Below, one piece after another: positions 40,897-49,137 of a stretch of 64,000 nt of DNA. This stretch comes from UBA11090 sp035560555 (GTDB taxonomy: Bacteria; Spirochaetota; Spirochaetia; Treponematales; Rectinemataceae). Made by a program: the position numbers and the translations under genes. The stretch spans positions 62,001-126,000 of the forward strand of contig DATMZF010000054.1 of assembly GCA_035560555.1 (NCBI GenBank), written 5' to 3'. Position 1 is the stretch's first letter, and each line of letters opens with the position of its first letter. Below the pieces are notes generated by a model, which was not told the DNA's origin, ran no database searches, and saw only the letters and a program-made list of their open reading frames with translations.

Positions 40897-43760
40897 CGAC
40901 GACATTCACGCTCAATGGCCGCCCGGCCAGCTATTCCTGCGAACCCGGCGAAAGCCTCAAAACATTATTGCGCCGCGCAGGTCTAGTCTCGCTGCGGAAC
41001 GGCTGCGACGGCGAAGGCTCCTGCGGCCTCTGCGCCCTTCTCCTCGACGGCAAGCTCGTCAATTCCTGCCTCATCCTCGCCGCCGAGGCCGAGGGCCGCG
41101 ATATCGTCACCATCGACCACTACAATAAAGATCCCATCCTGCGAACCATCCAGCGCGCCCTCATCGATTGCGCCTGTGTCCAGTGCGGCTACTGCACGCC
41201 GGCCGTCGCCCTCTCCATACGCGAACTCCTCGAGCGATCACATGAGCCTTCCGACGAGGAAGTCGCCGACGCCCTTTCGGGCACCCTCTGCCGCTGCACC
41301 GGCTACAAGCAGTATTTCGAGGCCGTGCGCCTCGCCGCCCGCCGCCTCGCCGAACCCGGCTACGCCCCGCCCGCCGGACCCGAATTCAGGCCCGACCTCC
41401 GCCATGTGGGCAAGGACAGGGAGAAGGTCGACGCCGAGACCCTGAGCCGGGGCGAGCGCGCCTTCGTCGAGGACAGGGTCACGGGCGACGCCTGCGTCCT
41501 GAAAGTTCTCGGAAGCCCCTACGCCCACGCCTGGATCGCCACCATCGACGCGGCCGAAGCCGAGGCCATGCCCGGCGTCGTCGCCGTCCTCACCCACAAG
41601 AATACGCCCGAGCGGGTGTACACGACGGCGGGCCAGGGCTTCCCCGAACCCTCCCCCTACGATCAGCGCATGTTCCCGCGCAAGATGCGCCATGTCGGCG
41701 ACAGGGTCGCCGCCGTTCTCGCCGAAACGTCCGAGATCGCGGCGGCCGCCCTCGCGGCCATAAAAGTGACCTACGAGGTCCTTCCGCCCGTCCTCTCGAT
41801 AGCCCAGGCCAAGGCTGCGGGTTCGCCCGTCATCCACTCGGGCGAAATCTCCTATGTCGCGGGTTCGCCCCCCGTCGGCACGGACACGAAGGGCGACGGC
41901 CGCGACGATCCTGTCGTCTACCAGTTCCCCCTGCATTCCGACCCGCACCGCAATCTGGCCGCCAGCGCGGCCGGCGGCATAGGCGACATGGAGGCGGGTT
42001 TCGCCGCCGCAGACCTCGTCATCGAACGCGGCTACAAGACCAACAGGGTGCAGTGCACGCCCATGGAGCCTCATGTCGTCTTCGCGAAGATCGAGGCGGG
42101 CCGCCTTGTCCTCCACGCGTCGACACAGGTGCCCTGGCACGTGCGGCGTATCGTCGCCCGCGCCGTCGGCATTCCCGAGAATAAGGTGCGCGTGATCAAG
42201 GAAAGGGTCGGCGGCGGCTTCGGCGCCAAGCAGGATATCGTCGTCGAGGACATCGCGGGCTATCTCGCCTGGACGACGCGTCGGCCTGTCTATTTCCGCT
42301 ATACGAGAGAAGAGGAATTCATCGCGAGCCGGACCCGCCACGCCATGGAGATCAGGGTGAAGCTGGGCGCCAAACGCGACGGCAAGCTCACCGCCATCCT
42401 CATGAAGCTCGACGCCGACACTGGCCCCTACGGCCAGCACTGCCTCACCGTGCCCATGAACGCGATCTCGAAGAGCCTGCCCCTCCTTCTCTGCGACAAC
42501 GCGCGCTTCGAGGTGAAATCCTACTACACGAACCTCTCGCCGACGGGAGCCTACCAGGGCTATGGCGCCCCGAAGGGTTCCTTCGCTCTGCAGACTGCCC
42601 TCGCCGAGATGGCCTGCGCCCTCGGCATTGACCAGCTCGATTTCCTCGAAAAGAACCGAGTGCGCTCAAGTTCCCGCATCGACATCCTGAAAAGCCTCGG
42701 CGAGGGACGCGAAGGCGCCGCCGTCACGCTTGGCGAATGCGGCCTGGGCGACATGATGGCGCGCGGCCGCCAGGCCTTCGGCTGGGATGCCCCCAAGCCG
42801 CCCGCCCCGGGATCGGACTGGAAGATCGGCCGAGGCGCCGTCATCATCCAACAGGGATCCGGACTTCCCGGCCTCGACGCCGCCAACGCGGAGCTGCGCC
42901 TCCTCTCCGACGGCACCCTCCTCATGCTCTCGGGCGGGGCCGACCTCGGCACGGGCCTCGACACCGTCACCGCCAAGGCCGCCGCCGAGATCCTCGGCCT
43001 CGACCTCACCGACGTCACGGTGATCTCGGGCGACACCGACATCACTCCCTTCGACAAGGGCGCCTACGCCTCCTCGGGCACCTATTTCTCCGGCAACGCC
43101 GCCCTCAAGGCCGCCGAGGACCTGCGACGCAGGGTTTTCGAAGCGGCCGCGCCTATCCTCGGCGAGGCTCCCGAAGACCTCCGCATCGAATACAGGGGCA
43201 TGGTGGTCGGCAAAAAGGGCAAAATAAGCCTCGCCGCCCTCGGCCACCGCTCCGTCCAGGGCGAAGGCCATGGCGAGCTTTCCGGCTTCGGGAGCTTCAA
43301 GACCGACCACTCGGCCTTTCCCTACGGCGCGCATTTCGTCCAGGTCGCCGTCAACGAGCGCACGGGCGAGGTGAAGGTCCAGCGCTACCACGCCTATCAG
43401 GACTGCGGCACCCCCATCAACCCCGCCCTCGCGACAGGACAGGTGTACGGAGCCATCCTCAAGGCCATAGGCCATTCGCTCTACGAGGAAATGCTCTACG
43501 ACGGCGAAGGCACCTGCCTCAATCCTCGTTTCCTCGACTACAAGATCCCGACCATCGCCGAGCTGCCCGCCGACTTCCACGTAGAACTCATGCCCGTGGA
43601 GGACGAGATCGGTCCCTTCGGCGCCAAAAGCGTGTCCGAGATATCGGTGAACGGCGCGGCTCCGGCTATATCGATCGCCATCCATGACGCCGTCGGCGCC
43701 TGGGTGAGGGAATGGCCCTTCTCGCCGGAGCGGGTGCTTCGCGCCATGGGCCGGCTTTAA
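40893..43760 (+). CDS. xdhD: XdhD-like molybdenum hydroxylase, [2Fe-2S] and molybdopterin domains fused
   Basis: A 955-residue enzyme, almost exactly the length of E. coli XdhD (956). Residues 1-160 are [2Fe-2S] domains with GCDGEGSCGLCALLLDG (about 37-53), CVQCGYCTPAVALS (about 93) and LCRCTGYKQYF (about 132). From about 175 the molybdopterin part follows: RVGGGFGAKQD (about 438), TGAYQGYGAPKGSFALQTAL (about 551), QGSGLPGLDAAN (about 653) and a C-terminal FGAKSVSEISVNGAAP, where the Glu takes the catalytic position in a VSE rather than VGE context. The fusion and VSE variant distinguish it from the xanthine dehydrogenase at 24959. It probably hydroxylates a purine such as hypoxanthine or guanine and may carry labile selenium. 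Confidence 0.9.
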   Translation: MTTTFTLNGRPASYSCEPGESLKTLLRRAGLVSLRNGCDGEGSCGLCALLLDGKLVNSCLILAAEAEGRDIVTIDHYNKDPILRTIQRALIDCACVQCGYCTPAVALSIRELLERSHEPSDEEVADALSGTLCRCTGYKQYFEAVRLAARRLAEPGYAPPAGPEFRPDLRHVGKDREKVDAETLSRGERAFVEDRVTGDACVLKVLGSPYAHAWIATIDAAEAEAMPGVVAVLTHKNTPERVYTTAGQGFPEPSPYDQRMFPRKMRHVGDRVAAVLAETSEIAAAALAAIKVTYEVLPPVLSIAQAKAAGSPVIHSGEISYVAGSPPVGTDTKGDGRDDPVVYQFPLHSDPHRNLAASAAGGIGDMEAGFAAADLVIERGYKTNRVQCTPMEPHVVFAKIEAGRLVLHASTQVPWHVRRIVARAVGIPENKVRVIKERVGGGFGAKQDIVVEDIAGYLAWTTRRPVYFRYTREEEFIASRTRHAMEIRVKLGAKRDGKLTAILMKLDADTGPYGQHCLTVPMNAISKSLPLLLCDNARFEVKSYYTNLSPTGAYQGYGAPKGSFALQTALAEMACALGIDQLDFLEKNRVRSSSRIDILKSLGEGREGAAVTLGECGLGDMMARGRQAFGWDAPKPPAPGSDWKIGRGAVIIQQGSGLPGLDAANAELRLLSDGTLLMLSGGADLGTGLDTVTAKAAAEILGLDLTDVTVISGDTDITPFDKGAYASSGTYFSGNAALKAAEDLRRRVFEAAAPILGEAPEDLRIEYRGMVVGKKGKISLAALGHRSVQGEGHGELSGFGSFKTDHSAFPYGAHFVQVAVNERTGEVKVQRYHAYQDCGTPINPALATGQVYGAILKAIGHSLYEEMLYDGEGTCLNPRFLDYKIPTIAELPADFHVELMPVEDEIGPFGAKSVSEISVNGAAPAISIAIHDAVGAWVREWPFSPERVLRAMGRL

Positions 43761-43783
43761 AGCAAATACATCTGGAGGAAAAA

Positions 43784-44983
43784 ATGGACAAGCATGGAAT
43801 AGCGGCGTTGATCGCCGAACTCAAAACCAAAAAAATCGCCATGAAGGGCAAGGATTTCTTCCTCACTTGGGAGAAATCCAGGGACGAACTGGACGCCACC
43901 TTTCTCGTCGCCGACATCCTGCGGGGGATGAGGGACAACAACGTCAGCCCCAGGATTTGGGATTCGGGCATCGCCGTCTCCAACTTCCGCGACAACTCGA
44001 CGCGCACCCGCTTCTCCTACGCGTCGGCCTGCGACCTCCTCGGCCTCTATATCCAGGACCTGGACGAGGGAAAGAGCCAGATCGCCCACGGCGAGACGGT
44101 GCGCGAGACGGCCAACATGATCAGCTTCCTCACCGAGGCGATCGGCATACGCGACGACATGTACCTCGGCGAAGGCGACAAGTACCAGCGAGAAGTGGCG
44201 AAAGCCCTCGACGAAGGCGTCGCGGCGGGCGTCCTGCCCTCCAGGCCCACCGTCGTCAACCTCCAGTCCGACATCGACCATCCCACGCAGTCCATGGCCG
44301 ATTTCCTCCATCTGGCCCACTTTTTCGGCGGGATCGAGGCGCTCAAAGGCAAGAAGATCGCCATGTCCTGGGCCTATTCTCCCTCCTACGGCAAGCCTCT
44401 TTCGGTGCCCCAGGGCATCATCGGCCTCGCGAGCCGTTTCGGCATGGAAATCGCCCTCGCCTATCCCGAGGGCTACGATCTCATCCCCGAGGTTGTCCAG
44501 CTCTCGAGAGACCAAGCCGAGGCTTCGGGCGGCCTTCTCACCGTCGGGCACTCTATGGACGCGGCCTTCGCGGGCGCCGACATCGTCTACCCGAAGAGCT
44601 GGGCTCCCTTCGACGTGATGCAGAAACGCGTCCCCCTCCTCCACTCGGGCGATCAGGCGGGCCTGAAGGAGCTCGAGAAGAGCTGCCTCGCGAACAACGC
44701 GAAGTTCAAGGATTGGGAGTGCACGGAAGAAAAGATGAAGCTGACGAAGAACGGCAAGGCGCTCTACATGCACTGCCTGCCCGCCGACATCACCGACGTA
44801 TCCTGCAAGGCGGGCGAGGTGGCGGCCACCGTCTTCGACCGCTACCGCGACGATACGTACAGGGAAGCGAGCTACAAGCCCTACATCATCGCGGCGATGA
44901 TCGTCCTCGGCAAATTCAAGGACCCGGCCGCCCTTCTCAAGGCGGCCATGGAAAGCGGCGCTTCGCGGACGCTGGGGCTCTGA
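43784..44983 (+). CDS. ygeW: YgeW-type knotted carbamoyltransferase
   Basis: A 399-residue member of the aspartate/ornithine carbamoyltransferase superfamily, matching YgeW in length (396 in E. coli) and layout. The carbamoyl phosphate site is NSTRTRFSYASACDLLG, preceded by NFRD (about residues 66-87). A long AHGETVRETANMISFLTEAIG segment follows, then a VNLQSDIDHPTQSMADF loop (about 150), and a late YMHCLPAD (about 325). TCTGGAGGAAAAA precedes the ATG at 43784. YgeW catalyses a transcarbamoylation whose physiological substrate in purine breakdown has been debated. It probably yields carbamoyl phosphate for ATP; no carbamate kinase gene is in the window. It is the last gene of the second purine block. 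Confidence 0.93.
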   Translation: MDKHGIAALIAELKTKKIAMKGKDFFLTWEKSRDELDATFLVADILRGMRDNNVSPRIWDSGIAVSNFRDNSTRTRFSYASACDLLGLYIQDLDEGKSQIAHGETVRETANMISFLTEAIGIRDDMYLGEGDKYQREVAKALDEGVAAGVLPSRPTVVNLQSDIDHPTQSMADFLHLAHFFGGIEALKGKKIAMSWAYSPSYGKPLSVPQGIIGLASRFGMEIALAYPEGYDLIPEVVQLSRDQAEASGGLLTVGHSMDAAFAGADIVYPKSWAPFDVMQKRVPLLHSGDQAGLKELEKSCLANNAKFKDWECTEEKMKLTKNGKALYMHCLPADITDVSCKAGEVAATVFDRYRDDTYREASYKPYIIAAMIVLGKFKDPAALLKAAMESGASRTLGL

Positions 44984-45015
44984 AGGCACGTCCTGACAGG
45001 CTTTCGAGGAGTATC

Positions 45016-46719
45016 ATGCGCCATTCGCCATTCCGCCGCCCCGGTCTTTCCCTGGCGGTCACAATCACCGTCATCCTCTCCGCCTGCCTGCTCCTGCCAG
45101 CCTGTTCCCTGCTTCCCTCGAAAAAGTCTGTCCAAATCGTCGTCGCGCGGCCTCCCGAGCCTGTCGCGCGGCCTCCCGAGCCTGTCGCGCGCCCGCCTGA
45201 GCCCGCGACGAAACCCACACAGCCTACGCAGCCCACGCCACCAGCACTACCCGCGCCGTCCGCGCGGCCCGACCTTTCCCTCTATCGGAGCGGCCAGATC
45301 GATCCAAGAGTCCGCGCCCCAAGCGAGAAGATCCAGGCGGCGGCCTTCAGGAACCCGGCGACGGGGCTCAAGGATCTCACCGCGGCCCTCGTAAGCCAGG
45401 AAAAAGATCCCTTCATGAAGATCAAGCTCATCCACGACTGGATCTGCGTCAACATTTCCTACGATGTGGCCATGCTGAAAAGCCAGTTCGCGGCGGACCA
45501 GGATATCGAGCATGTGATGAATTCCAGGAAAGCGGTGTGCAGCGGCTATTCGCGGGTTTTCCAGGCCATGGCCGAGCAGGCCGGTTTTTCCTGCGTCACC
45601 GTCAGCGGCTACACGAAGAACCAATCGGGCCCCCGCGGCCTCACGGCGGGCAATTCGCACGCGTGGAACATTGTCCAGATAAACGGCGGACGGTACATCG
45701 TCGACACCACCTTCGACGCGGGACACGTGAAGGACTGGACCTTCATCAGGCGCTATTCGACCGACAACCTCTTCGTAGATCCTCTGATAAGCCTCTACGC
45801 GCGCTACCCAAAACAGGACGAGCAGCAGCTCGTCGCCCGCCCCATCTCCCCGGAAGAATTCCTGAATTCCCCCGATGTCGAGAATGCCTTCTTTTCCTAC
45901 GGCCTGCGTCTGCCCGTCGCCGGAATATCCTGGAAAACGGCCGCGGCGGGCGTGTTTTCCTTCGACCTCGAGCTGGCTAAGCCCGGAATCGCCATCGACG
46001 CTGCCCTCACCGGTCCTAACGGGGCGGAAGTCGAACAGGGGACGATGATACAGAAGCTTTCCACAAATTCGAGAAGAGTCCTCGTCCGCATGCCGTCCAC
46101 CGGTCTCTATACGCTGGAAGTGTTCGCCAAAAATGTCGAGAAACAGCGGTTCGACTATCTGATTCCCGCATCGAAATTCGAGGGAACCCTGACGCCGGCA
46201 ATCGGGAAACTCTTGACCGACGGAACCATTTCAGAAAAGGACTCGAGCCTCTTCCTCTCCGCATTCGAGAAAGTTCCTTCGGTCAAAGCCTATGCTTTCA
46301 AGGAAGATCCCTTTGACCCCGGCAGGACGGAAAAGATTTCTGCGCTGCTGAAAAGCGCGGGACAGGCAACGGGCTCCTTGCGGGAAGTGCTGTCTTTCCA
46401 GCTCGACAACAGCGAGGCTTCGAGACTGCAGCGTTTCCCGCTTTTCTACGCTCAGTATCAGAACGCTCCGGCTGATTCCCTCATCGAGCCCCTCTCGGGC
46501 TATCTCCGCTCAGGCGAGAAGGTCCGGTTCAGCTACGTCTCGCCAACAACCGCCAAGGTGGCCCTCCTGGCCAACGACGCTATCTTCCCCATGGAAAAAG
46601 GAAGCGATGGCGTCTTCCGCCTCGATCTGAACCTTCCAGACACGGACAAGATAAAGCTCGCCACCAGTTCGAACGGCCTGGATTATTGGGTAGCCGCCGT
46701 CTGGCACATCATCAAGTGA
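45016..46719 (+). CDS. Lipoprotein with transglutaminase-like domain
   Basis: A 567-residue exported protein. A positively charged N-terminus (MRHSPFRRPG) and a hydrophobic stretch end in LLPAC (Cys about residue 35), a good lipobox, so it is probably membrane-anchored. A Pro-rich spacer with VARPPEP repeats (about 44-85) precedes a transglutaminase/kyphoscoliosis-type cysteine peptidase fold. There the Cys lies in RKAVCSGYSRVFQAM (about 174-188), the His in AGNSHAWNIVQI (about 212) and the Asp in YIVDTTFDAG (about 230). The remaining 300 residues contain probable beta-sandwich repeats (VLVRMPSTGLYTLEVFAK). CGAGGAGTATC precedes the ATG. It seems unrelated to the purine genes and may act on surface proteins or peptidoglycan-linked peptides. 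Confidence 0.8.
   Translation: MRHSPFRRPGLSLAVTITVILSACLLLPACSLLPSKKSVQIVVARPPEPVARPPEPVARPPEPATKPTQPTQPTPPALPAPSARPDLSLYRSGQIDPRVRAPSEKIQAAAFRNPATGLKDLTAALVSQEKDPFMKIKLIHDWICVNISYDVAMLKSQFAADQDIEHVMNSRKAVCSGYSRVFQAMAEQAGFSCVTVSGYTKNQSGPRGLTAGNSHAWNIVQINGGRYIVDTTFDAGHVKDWTFIRRYSTDNLFVDPLISLYARYPKQDEQQLVARPISPEEFLNSPDVENAFFSYGLRLPVAGISWKTAAAGVFSFDLELAKPGIAIDAALTGPNGAEVEQGTMIQKLSTNSRRVLVRMPSTGLYTLEVFAKNVEKQRFDYLIPASKFEGTLTPAIGKLLTDGTISEKDSSLFLSAFEKVPSVKAYAFKEDPFDPGRTEKISALLKSAGQATGSLREVLSFQLDNSEASRLQRFPLFYAQYQNAPADSLIEPLSGYLRSGEKVRFSYVSPTTAKVALLANDAIFPMEKGSDGVFRLDLNLPDTDKIKLATSSNGLDYWVAAVWHIIK
45142..45204 (+). repeat. 21-bp tandem repeat encoding VARPPEP in a lipoprotein linker
   Basis: GTCGCGCGGCCTCCCGAGCC begins each 21-base unit at 45142 and 45163, with a third, degenerate copy at 45184. 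Each unit encodes VARPPEP. It lengthens the Pro-rich spacer between the lipid anchor and the transglutaminase-like domain. Confidence 0.9.
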
Positions 46720-46761
46720 TATGACAGCGATGATTTCAGGCACCTTGTTCAAGGAGTTGAG

Positions 46762-47400
46762 ATGATAATCACTGACCTTACCCATACTATATCTCCCATC
46801 ATGCCCGTGTATCCGGGAACGGAAAAACCGGTCATCGTTGAAGCGACGACCATCGAAAAAAATGGATTCGCGGAAAAGTGCATTACCCTTTATTCCCATA
46901 CGGGAACGCATATAGATTCTCCCGGCCATATTTTACCGGGACGGCATACTCTGGATCAGTTCAATGCCGATAAGTTCATAGGCAGGGGAATAGTCATCGA
47001 TGTAGCGGAGATCAGATCGGACAGCATCGAGAAACATGACATAGAACTTTACGCGGGAGAGATCGAGGCGTCCGATTTTGTCCTTTTCAATACGGGTTGG
47101 GACAAGTATTGGAACGATACCGGGTACTTTTCCGGTTTTCCTGTCCTGTCGAAGGAAGCGACAGCCTGGCTCTGTGGCTTCCCTCTCAAGGGAATCGGGC
47201 TCGACTGCATTTCCATAGACCCCGTCGGCGATATGAATATGGAAAATCATACATTGTTGTTTGAACAAGATATGATAATCATCGAGAATCTGCGCAATCT
47301 GGATCTGTTGAAGAACATTCAATTCATGTTTTCATGTTTGCCGCTGAAACTCGAAAAAGCCGATGGCTCGCCGGTTCGGGCGGTTGGAATAATACTCTAG
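46762..47400 (+). CDS. Cyclase family protein (kynurenine formamidase-like)
   Basis: A 212-residue metal hydrolase of the cyclase/KynB superfamily. The signature is HTGTHIDSPGHI (about residues 51-62), with an N-terminal DLTHTISPIMPVYPG and a later LFNTGWDKYW and GLDCISIDP. The members hydrolyse amide or lactam bonds of small molecules (formylkynurenine, isatin, others); with no tryptophan catabolic gene nearby, the substrate is unknown. AAGGAGTTGAG precedes the ATG. Base composition is about 45-52% G+C in sampled 60-base stretches, clearly below the neighbouring genes, which suggests separate acquisition. It ends 71 bases before the convergent GntR gene; no clear terminator is seen. Confidence 0.85.
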   Translation: MIITDLTHTISPIMPVYPGTEKPVIVEATTIEKNGFAEKCITLYSHTGTHIDSPGHILPGRHTLDQFNADKFIGRGIVIDVAEIRSDSIEKHDIELYAGEIEASDFVLFNTGWDKYWNDTGYFSGFPVLSKEATAWLCGFPLKGIGLDCISIDPVGDMNMENHTLLFEQDMIIIENLRNLDLLKNIQFMFSCLPLKLEKADGSPVRAVGIIL

Positions 47401-47471
47401 ATACGTCGGCGATCGTTTTTGTCTGTCTCATAGCGGACAATTCCTAAACGGGTTCAAGGCGTCGCGGAATC

Positions 47472-48233
47472 CTAGGCTTTCTGGTAGCGCAGTTCCATGT
47501 CGTTCTGGTCGCCCGATACCATGAGCGAATAGACGCAGCGGTCGCCCAGCACCAGATAGTGGGAATAATGCACGGGAATATCCAGCGGATCGTAGATGAC
47601 TTTGGTTATGGAAAAAAGCGGATCGCCCGGAACGCATTTCAGGAATTCGGCGTGTTCGGGGCCGGCGCGGATGACGCCCAGGGTCTTGTACGCCTTCGCG
47701 AAGACGATGCCGTATTTCTTCTGCATGATGCCGAAGGTGGAGATATTGTCGACGAGCAGTTCGGCCAAGCCCGGATACATCGATTCGATAAAATATGCGT
47801 CGTCGATCATATAGGGGATCTGGGAGTCCGACATCAGGCGGCGCAGGTGGATGACCTTGGCCCCGGGCTCGATTCCGAGCCTGTCGGCGACTTCGATCTC
47901 GGCGCCTTCCACATCCTTCGAGAGCACCCGGCTGTACTTGTTCTTGACGCCGTCGTTGGAGGATTCGCTGAAGCCCCCGAAGGAGCGCAGCTGGCGCTGC
48001 ACGTGGCGATAGCTGACGAAGGTTCCCCTGCCCTGCTGCGATGAAAGGTAGCCCTCCTCGACGAGCTCCGACAGGGCGCGGCGCACCGTAATCCTGCTGA
48101 CGCCGTATGTTTCCACGAGGCTCAGCTCCCCCGGAAGACGCTCGCCGAAAGCGTATGTTCCATCCAGCATTTTCCCTATAAGCGTCTGTTTGAGTTGTTC
48201 ATAGAGAGGCCGGGCACTGGTCTGCGTCAACAT
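47472..48233 (-). CDS. frlR: GntR family regulator with UTRA domain, probable frl operon regulator
   Basis: A 253-residue HutC-subfamily repressor. The N-terminal winged helix (about residues 5-75) has RPLYEQLKQTLIGKMLDG, LPGELSLVETYGVSRITVRRAL and GRGTFVSY. A UTRA ligand domain (about 95-253) has HLRRLMSDSQIPYMIDDAYF and LYPGLAELL-like segments and binds phosphorylated sugars or related effectors. The ATG at 48233 is used, since a TTG at 48251 overlapping the kinase stop lacks a ribosome site. It follows frlD directly and closes the fructoselysine operon. Its likely operator is the palindrome at 53358-53379, with fructoselysine phosphate a plausible inducer. Confidence 0.82.
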   Translation of the reverse strand: MLTQTSARPLYEQLKQTLIGKMLDGTYAFGERLPGELSLVETYGVSRITVRRALSELVEEGYLSSQQGRGTFVSYRHVQRQLRSFGGFSESSNDGVKNKYSRVLSKDVEGAEIEVADRLGIEPGAKVIHLRRLMSDSQIPYMIDDAYFIESMYPGLAELLVDNISTFGIMQKKYGIVFAKAYKTLGVIRAGPEHAEFLKCVPGDPLFSITKVIYDPLDIPVHYSHYLVLGDRCVYSLMVSGDQNDMELRYQKA

Positions 48234-48251
48234 TTCCAGATCAATCTCCAA

Positions 48252-49085
48252 TCAGCGTTCGAAATCGTGGGGATAACCGAATCCTCCGAAATATCCGCAG
48301 GTGATGGCGGCCCTCTCGGCCGCGAAATCGAGGGAGGCGGCCATGTCGCCGCTCTCGTAGAAACGTGTCAGGAAGCCGGCGATGAAACTGTCGCCCGCTC
48401 CCATGGTGTCCACAACCTTTTCGGCGGCCTTCACGGGCTGGAAAAAACGCTGTCCGCGCCGCGAAAAGAGGGCGCCTTTCGATCCCAGGGTGATGCCCAC
48501 CGTTTCGGTGCCGAAGGCGTGGCAGCTTTCGATGATAGAGTCAAGCTTGGCCTCTGTCAACGCGGCGCCGGAAAAGAAAGCGAAGCGCACATGGGGACAT
48601 ACCTCAGCCAGATAGTCCTCCTCGTTCCGGGTGGAAAAATCGTAGGAGACATCGGTCTTCGAGGCCAGCCTCGCGAGCTCGGGCTCGATGCCCGAATAGC
48701 AGGAAGTATGGCAGAGGTCGAAGGCGCCGATGTACTCCAGATCGGGAGGCGTCAGCCTGATGCGCAGTATATGCTGGGCCGTGTCCTTGGGTCCCCCGAC
48801 GAAGACCCTGTCCCCATCGGGAGAAAGGTTGACGGCGGGGTGTCCCGACGCGGCATAGGCCTTGCGGGAACGCATCCATTCGACGCCTTCGAGATCCAGG
48901 CAGCGCTTGATGTGCTCGGCTTCCGGATCGTCCCCGAAGACTCCCATATAGGCCACGGGGTTCGCCCCGTTCCTGCGGCAGTTGACGGCCACGTTCACCG
49001 CGTTTCCGCCCGGATAGTACATTTTCTGGTCGAGATAGCAGTCGACGACGTTGTCGCCCACACCGATCATTTTCATCGCTTTCAT
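48252..49085 (-). CDS. frlD: Fructoselysine 6-kinase, PfkB family
   Basis: A 277-residue ribokinase-fold kinase. It resembles FrlD closely: GVGDNVVDCYLDQKMYYPGG then NAVNVAVNCRRNG (residues about 8-38), DLCHTSCYSGIEPELARLAS, ITLGSKGALFSRRGQRFF and VDTMGAGDSFIAGFLTRF (about 224-241) with the catalytic Asp. It phosphorylates fructoselysine (or a related Amadori sugar amine) at O6, supplying FrlB. A start at 49076 with AAAAAGGA nine bases upstream is as likely as 49085. The gene lies after the two permeases and directly before frlR. Confidence 0.88.
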   Translation of the reverse strand: MKAMKMIGVGDNVVDCYLDQKMYYPGGNAVNVAVNCRRNGANPVAYMGVFGDDPEAEHIKRCLDLEGVEWMRSRKAYAASGHPAVNLSPDGDRVFVGGPKDTAQHILRIRLTPPDLEYIGAFDLCHTSCYSGIEPELARLASKTDVSYDFSTRNEEDYLAEVCPHVRFAFFSGAALTEAKLDSIIESCHAFGTETVGITLGSKGALFSRRGQRFFQPVKAAEKVVDTMGAGDSFIAGFLTRFYESGDMAASLDFAAERAAITCGYFGGFGYPHDFER

Positions 49086-49137
49086 TCCTTTTTCGCGGCC
49101 ATCGCGGCGAGCGCCCGAGCGCCAGCCAAAATCCGGC

